From Suillus spraguei (taxonomy: Eukaryota > Basidiomycota > Agaricomycetes > Boletales > Suillaceae), in the NCBI GenBank assembly GCA_016800925.1, contig JABCPU010000087.1, forward strand, positions 124,001 through 188,000: a DNA stretch of 64,000 nucleotides, written 5' to 3'. This document shows, one piece after another, positions 1-11,368 of the stretch (positions are counted from its first letter, which is position 1; every line of letters begins with the position of its first letter). The notes below the pieces were generated by a model. That model was not told where the DNA came from. It was given only the letters and a program-made list of their open reading frames with translations, and made no database searches. Position numbers and translations under genes: made by a program.

Positions 1-600
1 GGTACCGTAAATAAGGCCTGCATATTGTGGTACTTGTAAGCAAAATGGCTACTCGTAGATGATGGTTATGGACATACACATGCAGTGAGCTGGAGGGCAT
101 GATATTGCTCCTTATTACCGTTTTGCGGTGGGTACTGTGGAAGCTTTGAGGGTTGTGGAAAGAGGAACCATAACCCGTTGGTTGGTTCATGTTTGTTGCT
201 GGGGGATGCGTATAGGCAGTTTGTGGACTAGGTGCGTTATTAGGCATCATTTCAAAAGGTATGAATTTGGCCGCTAGAAAATGTTGTCCCGCCGCATTAT
301 CATTATCAATCATCGAATCGTTCGCCTGAGTGTGTGTGGAAGAGGAGGGTGCTGAGGTTGCCTCACTGTCATTCGATGCACCATTTGAATTGTTAGCGGC
401 GTCGATGGACACTCCGAGGACGTGGCTCGACGGATCAGCGGCGAAACCAAGAGGGTTGGTTGCGGTATTGACATCCGGTGATTCGGCAATGCGCCTCCTA
501 CCCGGGGGTGCGAAACTCCTGTCCCGGAGGTTGGCCGACGTTGACGAACCAAGAAAATCGGACTGACTGGGATAGCTAATTACGGTGTGAGATATCCGTT
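1..600 (-). CDS. Partial low-complexity protein, paralogue of the 3.8-5.0 kb zinc-finger gene
   Basis: The minus strand is open for about 200 codons from near 600 to the window edge, so the 3' end lies outside. The start of the open stretch contains STSANLRDR followed by a basic PGRRR patch. This aligns with STSANIQARR and PGISRAR near the N-terminus of the gene at 3777-4993. The flanking DNA (590-790) also matches 4965-5190, so this is a duplicated, diverged copy. The rest is rich in Ser, Asn, Pro, Thr and His and looks disordered. No ATG is visible at the 5' end, so an upstream exon is likely, possibly the repeat-coding frame at 786-1451. Function unknown. A C-terminal zinc finger like that of the paralogue would lie off the left edge; this is inference. 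Confidence 0.4.
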
Positions 601-785
601 ATGAAGAGGAAGTAGTGGTAGACTAACCGTGATCGAAGGCTTGACATTGTATTCTGATGATAGCGATAATCTGGACGTCCGGGTGCTATGAGCTCGTCGG
701 AGGAGGGTATCGTCGAACTCTGTGGTATTGAGTGAGACACCTTTGAGAATGATCAGTGTGATGGGGAAGGACAGCCCGAAAGGTA

Positions 786-1451
786 CTACCGTGTTGACGG
801 CGGAGGGAGGCGAAATAGACACTGGGTATAGTATTGCTCAGTTGGTTGCTGAATAGTCTGACGTGTTTGTCCTGTGAAAGAGCAATGAGAAGATAAAAAG
901 ATAAATGGGCGTGACCTACTGATACCAGGAATTGGGGCAGTCGTCAGTGGGTAAGAAGAGGGAGACATCGTCCAGTAGTATTGCTGGGCTGGCTGCTGGT
1001 TAATCTGACATACTTGTCCTGTGGTTGAGAAATGAGGGGATGCGATACAAGGCGGTGGATAAGAGGAATAATATTGCTCAGTTGGTTGCTGAATAGTCTG
1101 GCGTGTTTGTCCTGTGAAAGAGCAATGAGAAGATGAAAAGATAAATGGATGGGACTTACTGATACCAGGAATTGGGGCAGTCGTCAGTGGGGAAGAAGAG
1201 GGAGACATCGTCCCATAGTATTGCTGGGTTGGCTGCTGGTTAATCTGGCGTCCTTGTCCTGTGGTTGAGAAATGAGGGGATACGATACAAGGCGATGGAT
1301 AAGAGGAATAGTATTGCTCGGATGGCTGCTGAATATGAGGCGTTCCGCCTGTGGAAGAGCAAGGAGGAGATGAAAAGGTAGATGGGTAGGATCCATCTAT
1401 GCCGGGCATTTTGAGAGTCGATGGTAGACAAGAACAAGGGACAGTGGACAA
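786..1451 (-). CDS. Gln/Tyr/Pro/Ser-rich repeat protein or exon
   Basis: A 221-codon frame made of approximate 40-residue repeats. Each has a core like TGQTRQTIQQPTEQYY followed by a Ser/Pro-rich linker with SPLTTAPIPGIS. Two core variants alternate, giving an 80-residue (240-bp) super-repeat seen just over twice. There are no membrane segments or catalytic motifs; composition is disordered and prion-like. The frame lies just upstream, on the same strand, of the open stretch at 1-600, so the two may be exons of one gene; no splice junction could be fixed. The frame-preserving repeat supports coding, but a repetitive noncoding tract remains possible. Confidence 0.4.
   Translation of the reverse strand: MSTVPCSCLPSTLKMPGIDGSYPSTFSSPPCSSTGGTPHIQQPSEQYYSSYPSPCIVSPHFSTTGQGRQINQQPTQQYYGTMSPSSSPLTTAPIPGISKSHPFIFSSSHCSFTGQTRQTIQQPTEQYYSSYPPPCIASPHFSTTGQVCQINQQPAQQYYWTMSPSSYPLTTAPIPGISRSRPFIFLSSHCSFTGQTRQTIQQPTEQYYTQCLFRLPPPSTR
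829..1345. repeat. 240-bp tandem repeat (two full units plus a partial third)
   Basis: Units begin at about 831 and 1071, with a partial third from about 1311. Each starts with a TATTGCTC block and contains the same internal order: a gcTGAATAGTCTG block, CCAGGAATTGGGGCAGTC, and a TTGAGAAATGAGGGGAT block. The period is exactly 80 codons, so the reading frame on the minus strand is kept across units. Confidence 0.85.
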
Positions 1452-3776
1452 GGTGCGCCTGCGACAGAGACCTTAAAAGCGGGCAAAGAGTCGAAGCTGG
1501 CCATCTGGGCAACGGACTAATTAGAAGATGAAGTTCTAGAAAAATTCCCCGACCAAGCCAACAGCCACAGTATGATGCTGTACTATTGGCCATGCATAGG
1601 TGTATATTGGATAAAGGAGGAAATTGCAGTCTCCCGGCCACAGGGGGGTTTAGCATAATTACTCCGGCTACTAAGAGTTAGCTAGTGATAAAGGGCCAGG
1701 ATCAATTAAAATCTGTAGTGAGAAACGGCTGCAGTTGAAGCTGTAGTACTGCTCTTGATGCAGATCACTCTACTAGAGGCAACAGATCTTTGTGGGTGAT
1801 TGTGGGTGAATACTGTAAGTGGGAGAAAGAAACAAGATAAAAGACGCTGATATCTCGTTATTATGTGTTTAGTCTTGTGATAAGCCTCGGCGAGGGAAAG
1901 GAGATGTCCGAGCATGGGAGTCCATCGTAGCACTCCGACCCTATTGCTCCAATTTAATTGCTCAGGCTGGGTCTCATCAAGGTTGATGAGGTTTGAGGTT
2001 ATTTAATTCAATTCGCGGTAGTAGTAGGCAACTAAGTCGACCATTGGCACTACGCATGTGCTCGTTGCTTGACCTTTGAGATCTAATTAAAATTTGTGAG
2101 AAGTATTGTATTAAGTGGGTTTTTGAGTGGGCGTACCTAAAACCGTTGTAGGGTGACATGCGCTATTATTATAACCATTCCCAACCCAGCGTCAGATAGT
2201 ATTCGAAGTTTGTGGAGAGCAAGTTAGTAGTACCAACCTGTTCAGTGCAGCCATTATCAGCTATCTATCCCTGGTACCACACTCTGAATCAATCTTCCTA
2301 TGCGGAGAAGAAAAAACCGACCTAAAGTGCAAATTTCTTGATCTATGGTTCATGTTAAACATTGACCGCAAACTCAGTGCGCTGAGTTCAGCACCCAACG
2401 AGCAGTTGATCACATAAGAAGCGTTGATCGTTGGCAAATCATTTAATAACAATATCATCGATTTCACGCCTGATGCGAGGTGATTGATCGGCGAAGAATC
2501 GACCAAACACGAAGGTAAAAAAAATAACTGAAAGCCAAAATATCGGACTGGATGTCAACATATGAAAAGACACCTGTGTGCAGAAAACTACCCAAATCAA
2601 TGATTGAATTCGAACCTAACATATTATTTTTCTGGTGGCCGAAAATAGATGGCTTAGCAGAAATCGTGGATAAAGCCACCGTCCTGAAAATGTCTTATGG
2701 TCGCTCTGGAGAAAAGGAAAGTTACCCATGGTGCCTTCCACGGAGCTAGCCAGACAAACACGGGGAAAGGCCGATATTCAAATTCGATATCGTTTGCAGT
2801 GCTGCGGATAAAGTGTTGACCCTGAAATCATGTGTGCATCTTGAAACCGACCTCGTTGATATGATGGACTGCCTCACGGGCTATGATACTGAGCATCATT
2901 TAATTTACATACTAGTAAGCATGACGCGGATCTCTACTAAGACTCAAACTTTTCAGACTGGTATTGTGTCGGTCCTTGGAGGAAAGTTGAGAAAAATGCT
3001 AATCCACACCCCATAAGTTCACACCTTCATTGGAATTTGTTTGGCATACAAGACGACATCTTTGATTGAATTCATGTTGGTTCCTTGCAAGGTAGAAATT
3101 TTCCACTGTCTCCTTGCTGCAACATTCAAGAAATTATCATGGGGAGGTACTACATATGCCTGAATTTTTTCGAGTCGGTCTGGCATGGTTCTGGAAATTT
3201 GCATACTACTAGGAATGACACTAAGTATTTGAAATCATTAACGTTCACATACTAAGGTGCTTGCAATGTCTCCTTTGAGCGACCACTGGCCATCGTCTTC
3301 AGATCCAAGGATACTGATTTGAGGTCTCTTGAAAACAATACAGGTCTGTCGTAACAGTGTGACGTTCATGAAAAAATTATGACATCGAAACGTCCATTCT
3401 GATACCGAAAACAGTACGCTTTACTATTTTAAGTTCTAATCTCAGACGGAATTCCTTGGCGTATGAGCTGTCGTTGTGACTTTCTATTCGTCAGCTAGTT
3501 GACCTCTGGAAACAAGAACAAGCAAGGTTCCTGACCATATAATAGACATAAAATACTGCGGGGCGTAACTACTTGCCCTACACATTACTAATTGAACGAA
3601 GTAGCGCAAAACATGAGGTCATTACCAGTATGACGTAGCAGAAGAAAAGGGCAAATGAAAGCGGCGATAGCAAGTGAAATATTGATAAGCCTGTGTAGAC
3701 CTGCACCCCGCTTCGCACCAAGAGGACAATCAAAAGCATTGAAGAAAATACGTAATACCGTGACGGACATAAAAGA
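1452..3776. other. Gene-poor stretch, nothing recognised
   Basis: About 2.3 kb, AT-rich, with only short open frames on both strands and no familiar motif, RNA gene or clear repeat. It may hold upstream sequence of the left-hand gene and 3' sequence of the zinc-finger gene. Confidence 0.5.
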
Positions 3777-4993
3777 TCAGGCGTTCCTCTTGATCCCCAG
3801 ATGGATCTCCCATACATGACGTCGCACACTATCACATCGCATGACATTAATGTCTGCATTGTCGCGTTTGCGATAGTTGCAACCTTGCCAACGACATACA
3901 TTTGGCGCATCTTGAGTCCCTGACAGATGACTATGCCTGAAATGTATCTTGAATGCATGCAGCGGCCCTTCAAATTCACAAGTCTTATTTTCTCCGATAA
4001 GCCAGCCGCAACAGAATGTAGTGGACGGTGAGTGGTGGGTTGGGTAGGGACGAGATCTACCACGACGCTGGGAATTCTGGCGAGAACGTGAATTACGGCA
4101 AGGTAGATCTTGATGTGGCCGGATGGACTGTGGAGGAAATGAAGCATTACTTATATCGTCTCCATGATCGATATAAGGATGTGTAGATATCGCAGCCGAA
4201 GGTAAAGGTACCGTAGACAGGCCCGGCCGTTCTGGAGAACTAGAACCAGCTACTTGCGAATCATAGACGATAGGGTCTTCGCACTGTGGCCATGAGCCAT
4301 GATACATCCCAGGATAATGGACGGATGATTCAGAATAGATAGATGGTTCACAGTGGTGGGAAGATGGCTCATGGAAGGACTTGAAGAAGGGCTCACGGAA
4401 AGAGCTGGCGGATGGCCAATGGTAGGAGCTGGAAGATGCAATGGGCGAGGCGTATTTAGGTGGATCAGGAGTACAGTCATCTAGATACCGCCTGTATGTG
4501 GGGGTACTCGTAAGTAAGGGAGCTGTTCATAAATGGCAACGTGGGCGTACGTTGGTTGTGGGAGATTGCTTCCTGTAACCGGAGTTCTGGGATACGAGGC
4601 GTTGATGCCTCTCTGTGCAGTGTTGTAGTATTGGGCACCAGGATAGCTTGGGGAGTTGTGGGCAGGGCTGCCATAGCCCGAGCTATATTGGAGCTCATAG
4701 GTGACCGGGCATATCGGCGGATTATCAATGTCATAGGATTCGTAGGGTATCGAATCGGTAGTTGGATGGTAATTTTGCGACCATGCTATATTGTCCGTTA
4801 TGAAAAGATTGGCAGTAGCCTCCTCCCTGTAGTATTCATTGGATGAAACGTTCGATGAGGTGCCAGTGCGCGCCCTACTAATGCCGGGGTACCTCCTGGC
4901 TTGTATGTTTGCTGATGTCGACGAAGCAAAGTAAGGAGAAGAAGTCCAAGCGAGACCACTCAGGCTAGTTGCGGTGTGAGATCTCTGGTACAA
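3777..4993 (-). CDS. C2H2-like zinc-finger protein with disordered Ser/Pro/Tyr-rich N-terminus
   Basis: Two open stretches on the minus strand, in different frames, are probably exons. The 5' one (4993-4481) is a Tyr/Ser/Pro-rich, disordered segment. The 3' one is open from about 4490 to the stop at 3777. It ends in a cysteine/histidine region: a CCGWLIG-type start with a second Cys nine residues on and a HAFKIHFRHSH histidine cluster, then CRWQGC followed by RRHVWEIH. That spacing fits a pair of fungal C2H2-like fingers with a conserved Trp. A DNA- or protein-binding role is inferred; no target is known. The intron near 4480-4510 and the 5' exon are not resolved: the 170-codon frame has no ATG at its start, so the true start lies upstream. 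A diverged paralogue sits at the left window edge. Confidence 0.5.
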
Positions 4994-5839
4994 AGAGGAA
5001 GCGGCGGACTAACTTAAAGCTTGACATTGTATTGGGGTGATCTTGATAATATAGACTGTCAGATACAGCAAGCTCATCATCGGGGGGTGGCGATGGGCTC
5101 CGTGACATCAAGTAAAATACCTTTGAGAATGATCAGCGTGATGTGGAAGGACAGTCCAAGAACTCCTACCATGTCGGTGGTGCAGGGCGAGACTAAACAC
5201 AATAAGCAGTCTTGCTTGCTTGACTATAAATTTTCCGGAATGCCTGAAGGAATAAAAAGAGAAGCAGGAAGTAGGAAGGTGCGTGATAATCCAACAAATA
5301 AGCACACAGCAATGCACGATCTTCCAAGTTGGGGCGCGGACAAATACCAGCCATGGCTGGAAGGCCAACGCGACCACCAACCATCAGGACAAATTGGAAG
5401 CCGTATTCTAGAAGACATAACCGACCAAGCCATAACATAAGCATGATCCAAAGATTAGGAGATCTTTGATGAAGGAGGTAATGAATCCCGATGACACCCG
5501 AACACCGGCACACATTTTTGAAGGTAAAAATTCGATTGAACATTGAACCAATCAACAAGCCATCAAAGAACATCATGATAATGGCAATTATGTCCCTCAG
5601 TGATGAAACGCTGTATCAAGAAACGTATGAAGGTACCATCATGATGACACTTAATGCAAACGAGTCTAACGTGGCGAAATAGAGGTAGCGGGTGAGTGGG
5701 GGAAAGGATAAAAGACGCTGGGCACCGAGCTCTGGTTTATTATAATTATATGCTTATTGTGTGAGCAAGACAAGCGAAAGGAAATGTCCGAGAATCCAAG
5801 CGCCTTGATAAGACCTGTATGAGAACATTTGGAGTCCAC
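4994..5839. other. Upstream region duplicated at the left edge, no clear gene
   Basis: 4965-5190 resembles 590-790: both share a GTGTGAGAT block, AGCTTGACATTGTATT and CTTTGAGAATGATCAG. The remainder to 5839 has only short frames on both strands, without recognisable domains. Likely the 5' region or promoter of the zinc-finger gene. Confidence 0.4.
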
Positions 5840-6745
5840 CATGCATCGTGTGAGCTACAGTAGCACGCTGATCAGCTGATCACTTACTGAGATACAACGA
5901 GAGAAGAATAGAACGGATGAAGATTGAAGCTACGCGACAGCTCCTTGCGATTTGTTAGGCAGATTCTATTGGTACTGAGGGTGGTCCATTACTGCATGTG
6001 TGGCGGTGCTTTTAAAATACGTAAGCGCGTTGTTATGACCGCGAAACTGATTACCGACCCAGCGCTTACTTGTTCTAGACCAGCGAGCAAAACGTCTCAG
6101 CTATCATCCGACGATTCTTCCTAAGTTGTTTCAAGAAGGCTGAAGCATCGATCATCATATCATTCAATGCGGGTAACCCACAGCGTCATCGTTGCCTGGC
6201 CACAGCTGATTCTGCGTCACTGTATGTGAGATAACTCATTATTTGCTTTGTTATCAGATCATACTCGAATGAGCCATAGTACACGGCATGTTGTAAGTCC
6301 GTATACACCTTACTGGTCATGTTGTTTGTTGGGGATTGCTGCGGACAAGGAGTGATTATTCAAGACTCCCTCCTTCACTGGTTAGTTGCAGCCATACGCC
6401 GATCCAGTCATGTTTCCCAACCTTGTTTTCAAATGTGTATAGCTTTAAATCACGCACATTCTACAAGGAAACACTTCAACGTCTCGCTGGGGCGTTTTTG
6501 ATTCCCGGGGCATTTACTGCAGGACGCTGAATAATCTCACCCATGCTGGCACAACGAATTGTGTTACTGCTGAAATGCGGGCCTGAAACTAACTTGAGAT
6601 ATGGCATGTGCTTCTGGACGAAAGTTACTTACATGGGAAATGTCTGTTTAACGGAGTCGCCAGCCGGGAGGACCGAGTACTAGGGAAAGATGTTTAGTGC
6701 ATTGCATTTCGCCCAGCCTGCTTTTACAAAGGCTCAGCAACCGCA
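5840..6745. repeat. Noncoding direct repeat, left copy
   Basis: This stretch matches 8000-8745 in the same orientation, with many substitutions and small indels. Shared landmarks in order: CTGATCAGCTG, CCAGCGCTTA, GAAGCATCGATCATC, ACTCCCTCCTTCACT, TGTTTCCCAACCTTGT, CATTTACTGCAGGAC and TTTACAAAGGCTCA. No convincing coding frame. Its identity is unknown; an old transposon or a segmental duplication would both fit. Confidence 0.7.
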
Positions 6746-6766
6746 TTCCCAGAGGAAAAAAATATA

Positions 6767-7989
6767 CTATTAGTTACCACTAGTTCGTGCACTCCCTACA
6801 TCTCGTGCAGTCACGAAAGTCATGGAAAGTCACGGTATCGTCACACTAGCCGGTTTCAAAGGCCGTTTGGCACTAGACATTAACGAAGGTATACTGTATA
6901 TACAAATCGCTGGCTATATTCACAACTGGAATTTAGTTCAGAACCTCCGATGTCTTTAACATTTTGGTATTCAGTATTAATGGGGCCATCAGCCCAAATA
7001 AATGACGGAGGAATGGAATCGCCAGCTGCCGAAACACATTCAATTATTGTGACCAGCTCTAAATTATCACTGTGAATACGATAGCGTTCTCGATTGCTTT
7101 TCGAGAAGATAAAATTTGATTTGTCTCCCTTTCGACCACCTCCCATTTGACACCCTTTCTCATCAACATTCCAGTTGTGTTCCGGTAGAATTCCTTCATG
7201 CTTGTCATCCAAGGCCTTGCGCATATCAAAATACTCCGTGATCGTTGACTCGTTGAAATTTTGTGCGCACTTTGAATCCAGGCCTTGTGATTTCGCAACA
7301 GTGATATCTGCGTGACGAGAAATAAAGCGGCGGACTCAATTCTTGCCAAGGTAAACATTCACCATCTCGAATATTTGAGCTCGGTGATGAAGAGGGGTTG
7401 CAGAATCCGAGTTGTGATGGCACCAGTCTACCAAAACCCTTTCTTGGGATTCAGTGAGTAACGATCTCCGAGTGCCACGATTTCCTGAAGCGCGATCTCG
7501 CACAGTCTGCGGGGGTACCTAAAGGAAAACTGAGCTACATCCAAGTCAAAATAACTAAGGGAGTGCTCACCTTGTGAGCTATAGCAGCACTCCAGAAACT
7601 GGGATAAACACCATTCAAGGCATCGTGTCGTGGACAGCAGCTTGAATGCAAGCCTCTTTATCAGAATCTCTGGGACGTTCTCGCGTCCCAGCAACTCGAG
7701 TGCGTGCCATCCTACTCACCCATATACACGTTCAGATGCAGCGTGTTCGAATTTGAAACTCCGCTACGGTAGTTGCGGCAGGTGACAGCGAGAGTGACAC
7801 CAGCGTTGTCACCACCAAAAAAAAAATCTCTTTTGTTTCTTATTATATTGGGTCCATTCGAGTTCGTAGGGCGTACTTATGATTTATTGATTCACATGCA
7901 CGTATTAGTTTGAATATTAATAGTAGAAAAGTGTTGTTTTGAGCAGTGCACGAGGTGTAGGGAGTGCGCGAACTAGTGGTAACTAATAG
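6767..7989. mobile_element. Pogo/Fot1-type DNA transposon, deletion derivative
   Basis: The left end begins CTATTAGTTACCACTAGTTC and the right end is its near-perfect inverted complement; the inverted repeat runs about 45 bp with only two or three mismatches. TA dinucleotides directly flank both ends (6765-6766 and 7990-7991), matching the target duplication of the Tc1/mariner/pogo superfamily. At 1223 bp the element is shorter than typical full-length Fot1/pogo elements, because the transposase frame inside is broken and lacks its 3' half. It was probably mobilised in trans. It lies between the two copies of the 0.9-kb direct repeat. Confidence 0.85.
6880..7710 (-). pseudogene. Pogo-like (CENP-B HTH / DDE) transposase remnant
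   Basis: From the ATG at 7710 the pieces follow the family order. First comes a helix-turn-helix start (MARTRVAGTRERPRDSDKEA), then a CENP-B-like HTH with LLTESQERVLVDWC, then a Tc5-type HTH with a RRFISRHADI core. The start of the DDE catalytic domain follows, containing NWNVDEKGCQMGGG, which holds the first Asp, and SIPPSFIWADG. The pieces lie in more than one frame: there is a shift shortly after the first 31 codons and a stop near 7340, partly explained by a small intron. After about 110 residues of the catalytic domain the frame ends, so the second and third acidic residues are missing. Not able to transpose by itself. Confidence 0.8.
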
Positions 7990-7999
7990 TATTTGGAGT

Positions 8000-8745
8000 C
8001 GATGCCATGATATGAGCTGATCAGCTGCCAGTGATTACCTACTAGGAGCCCCAGGATGAAGCAGGTTACATAGCTCCTTCGATTTGTCAAATAGATTGCC
8101 TAATCAAATATTGGTACTAAGTACGAATTACCAACTCAGCGCTTATTGCTACTACTAGACCGCGATGATGATCGAAGAAGCATCGATCATCGTAAATCAT
8201 TTCATATGCTCAAGTAGTTCACAGCGCAGACTCTAGTTACCCCACGTATGTCGCCTGAGACTTTTCTTATCAAATCACACCGCACCTCCATAAATAAAAG
8301 TCCATATACGCTCACTGGTGTACCCCCATGGTTATTTTAAACTCCCTCCTTCACTAATCACGTTCACCGATCCAGTAATGTTTCCCAACCTTGTGTTTAA
8401 AAGTGTGTAACTCAAAATTACACCTTTGAAAGGAGACACTTTATCTCGGTCTCGCTGAGGTTGGGGTTCGCTCGCTCGGGTCATTTACTGCAGGACAGTG
8501 AATGGTCTTATTCATGTTGGCACCACGAATCACGTTACTGCTCAAATACGGTCCTGAGATGTAGCCCGCGGGTATGTGCTTCGGATATATGTTAGTTATG
8601 CATGAATTACTTACTACACGGCCGGGAGATATCTGTTTAATGGGGTCACCAACCGGGAGGACCGTGGTAGTCTCAGATATCTGAGTACTACGGAAAGGTT
8701 TTAGTCCATTGACTTTCGCCTCGACTGCCTTTACAAAGGCTCACT
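8000..8745. repeat. Noncoding direct repeat, right copy
   Basis: Second, shorter and diverged copy of the 5840-6745 repeat, in the same orientation. It starts just right of the transposon's TA duplication and lacks some internal blocks of the left copy. No coding frame. Confidence 0.7.
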
Positions 8746-10669
8746 GTAACATGGTCAGACCGCCGCCCGCATGAAAAAAGTGGAAGCTACCCCAGAGGGT
8801 AGAACACTGAAGCTCGGACAGTTCGACGGAACGTGGATGAGAGTCAGATTTACGGTGACGGTAAGAGATAAGGTAGGTATTGCCGCAACGGCTTCCTATA
8901 TACGAGTCCAGACAATGACGTCACAACCAACTGGCGTGACCAATCAACAAGCAAACAATCACATGTAGTAAGCCCTGCTTACACTCACCAACCGCACCGG
9001 AGGAAAAATGCTTCGAAAGAAGCGATCTGAGCACTCACTAGTAAGTACAGTTGAAATGGTCATGATGCATAAATAAATTAAATCAAAACAAATCACTAGA
9101 AAATCATTCTTGGGCACAAAAATTTATACATTAACAACAATGCATGGACCAGGTTCATTTCTATGAATGAATGGCTGTGCGTATCTTGAAAAGATTGAAT
9201 CCTGATTTGTTATAATTTTTTATGCATCATGCAATATGAGCATTTCTAGTAACTGTAGTAGTTACACCTCGACCATCTCGGCTGGTTCCGGGGCTCGTGC
9301 TCATCGATGCATCACCGGAATCGACCGATTTTATTTTTACTATCTGTACTTCGGGTGCGAATAGAATTCTGACACCCAGTTCCGCTCTAACATTTGCCTA
9401 GTACATACCAACTCACTGAAGTCTGAAGTATTCACGGGTTGTTTGTAGGCTCTTTTTGAACACCAACGGCGATGGCTCCGAGTCTTATCAGAGTCGTCAC
9501 TCTCGGGCCCAACTTTTCACATCCCCAGGGCCCAGCGGCCAGCCAGATCTTTCTGCGGCACCTACACTGATTACATTTATCACACCCAACGTGTACTTTT
9601 CTTTTACAGAAAGCAGATGGTGCGCGAGCTAAGGGCCCTATCTAGCAACATGGAAGAGGTCAGTGCTAGCCGTCACCAGTACCAGTAATATGCTTCATTG
9701 AACATTCCAAACACGCAGTCAACATGCACAGACAATGTGAGAAATCTAATATGCGACCCAATCTGTCTGCACCGCAGAACATTAACACTTCCATTTTTCA
9801 TTTCAGAAATCCCACGTCAGTATCTTATATGGTTCCAGTTCACAACGTGTATGACCACTGCTCGATTATACGCTCACAATGGGTAATAAGAATGAAACGA
9901 AGCTGCACCGTCACAGTGGTCGTATGAGCGAAACTTCTAGAGGACCATTCTACTCGGAAGTAAAGACCTCCCCTTTCGGACGCGAGTAAGCCGCTATAAT
10001 CAGTACGGTTAGGTTGTAACTCAAATTTAATATTGATACCAGTTGTCGCGTGTGGTGCCTGTCAGGCGGCGCCGTGGCGCGGAGAAATATTGGCTCACCT
10101 CGCAATGACGCAAACGTTGGGATTGCGTATGGTGCGTCTTCCCTGTATCGCCATGTATTGAATAACTAGGGCCGCATGGGGGGCATTACGCAACTTATGT
10201 TGCGACTTCCATTGCAATGTCGGACTTTTCATGCACGCGAAGTTGCCAACTCCTCACTCACGATCACCTTATGTATTTGCGTGTTTGACTCTGCATTTTC
10301 CTACGGGCGTGAGCAAGAAAATGTGTCTTGGACTATCTCCGCGAGCGCTCAGGATGCGAAACCATGAGGCTGCCGTATGTTGATTGGTCGGTAATAGGTA
10401 CATGTTTTATTGTCTTTTGCACGTAAAAACGTTGTTAACATTGCGCGTGTCTTGGCGCATGTCCGCAATGATTCTAGTTATCTAATCGTGGGCAGCATGC
10501 TTTTCATTTCTGGGGCGCTGCCAACTAGTGTATGTTCACGACTTCTCTGGTTATTGACATCTACCCTGTAGGTTTGACCAGACAAGGCTTAGATCCCCTG
10601 CTCATTAGATCTCTGCCTCAGTTTTGCTGTGTAAACCCTCCTGCGGCTGCCTACTAAGAACTCTTTTTT
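8746..10669. other. Intergenic stretch, nothing recognised
   Basis: About 1.9 kb with only frames under 70 codons, which share no motif I know. No tRNA-like cloverleaf or promoter element stood out. Confidence 0.5.
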
Positions 10670-11368
10670 GTACTGCTTTGAAACTGTGCTTTGAAACTGG
10701 GTAAACCCTTCAGAATTTCTGATGCGGGGGTGCGTGTGGAAATATATCTTAACGTGAATAATTGAAGCTCTCCGTGATTTTAAGGGGGCTCAGCCCGACT
10801 CGTGGTGCTGGTGAGGTCGGATCAGGCTGTCCATCATGCATCAAGTCTCGACCCAAAACAGTAAACGGAACTTCATTTAGCCTGTGCCCCATCAAAATCA
10901 ATCGCTTGTGAGGCTGACCTAACCACGATTCTCACCTGGCTATTGTCCCCCAAATATCTACATTGAGGCTATGATCTTAGCATGATGTTCATCATGTCAT
11001 TTCCAACGGGACGGGGACCTTTTTATCCGCGCAGAGGCCTAATTTTTTCAAGTTTTGAGCTCACTTACTCAGGCCCTGCCGTCATGAAGCAAGTGCTCGC
11101 ATGCACTTTCCAATTTACAGAACGGCCATGTTCTCCGCGAGCTTCTATGCATTGGCTCCGTGCTGTCATCATCCTTGCGTTTTCCAGGCCTTCTCCTTAC
11201 TCACCTAATATGATCTAGACTCGTCGCGTAAACAAGTGCAAGGCATACAGGCGCAGAGGCAGGCGTTCTACCATGATTTAAGGACGAGGAATCCAACTGT
11301 CACAGCAGAATAGCAGCACTCCTCTCCAACTCCTCGACCCTCACCGACCACCTACCCTCAATACAAAC

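Noticed and set aside
3578..4147. 189-codon minus-strand frame overlapping the zinc-finger exon, with hydrophobic C-terminal half
   Set aside because: It is an overlapping frame of the zinc-finger exon; the Cys/His-rich frame has the recognisable pattern.
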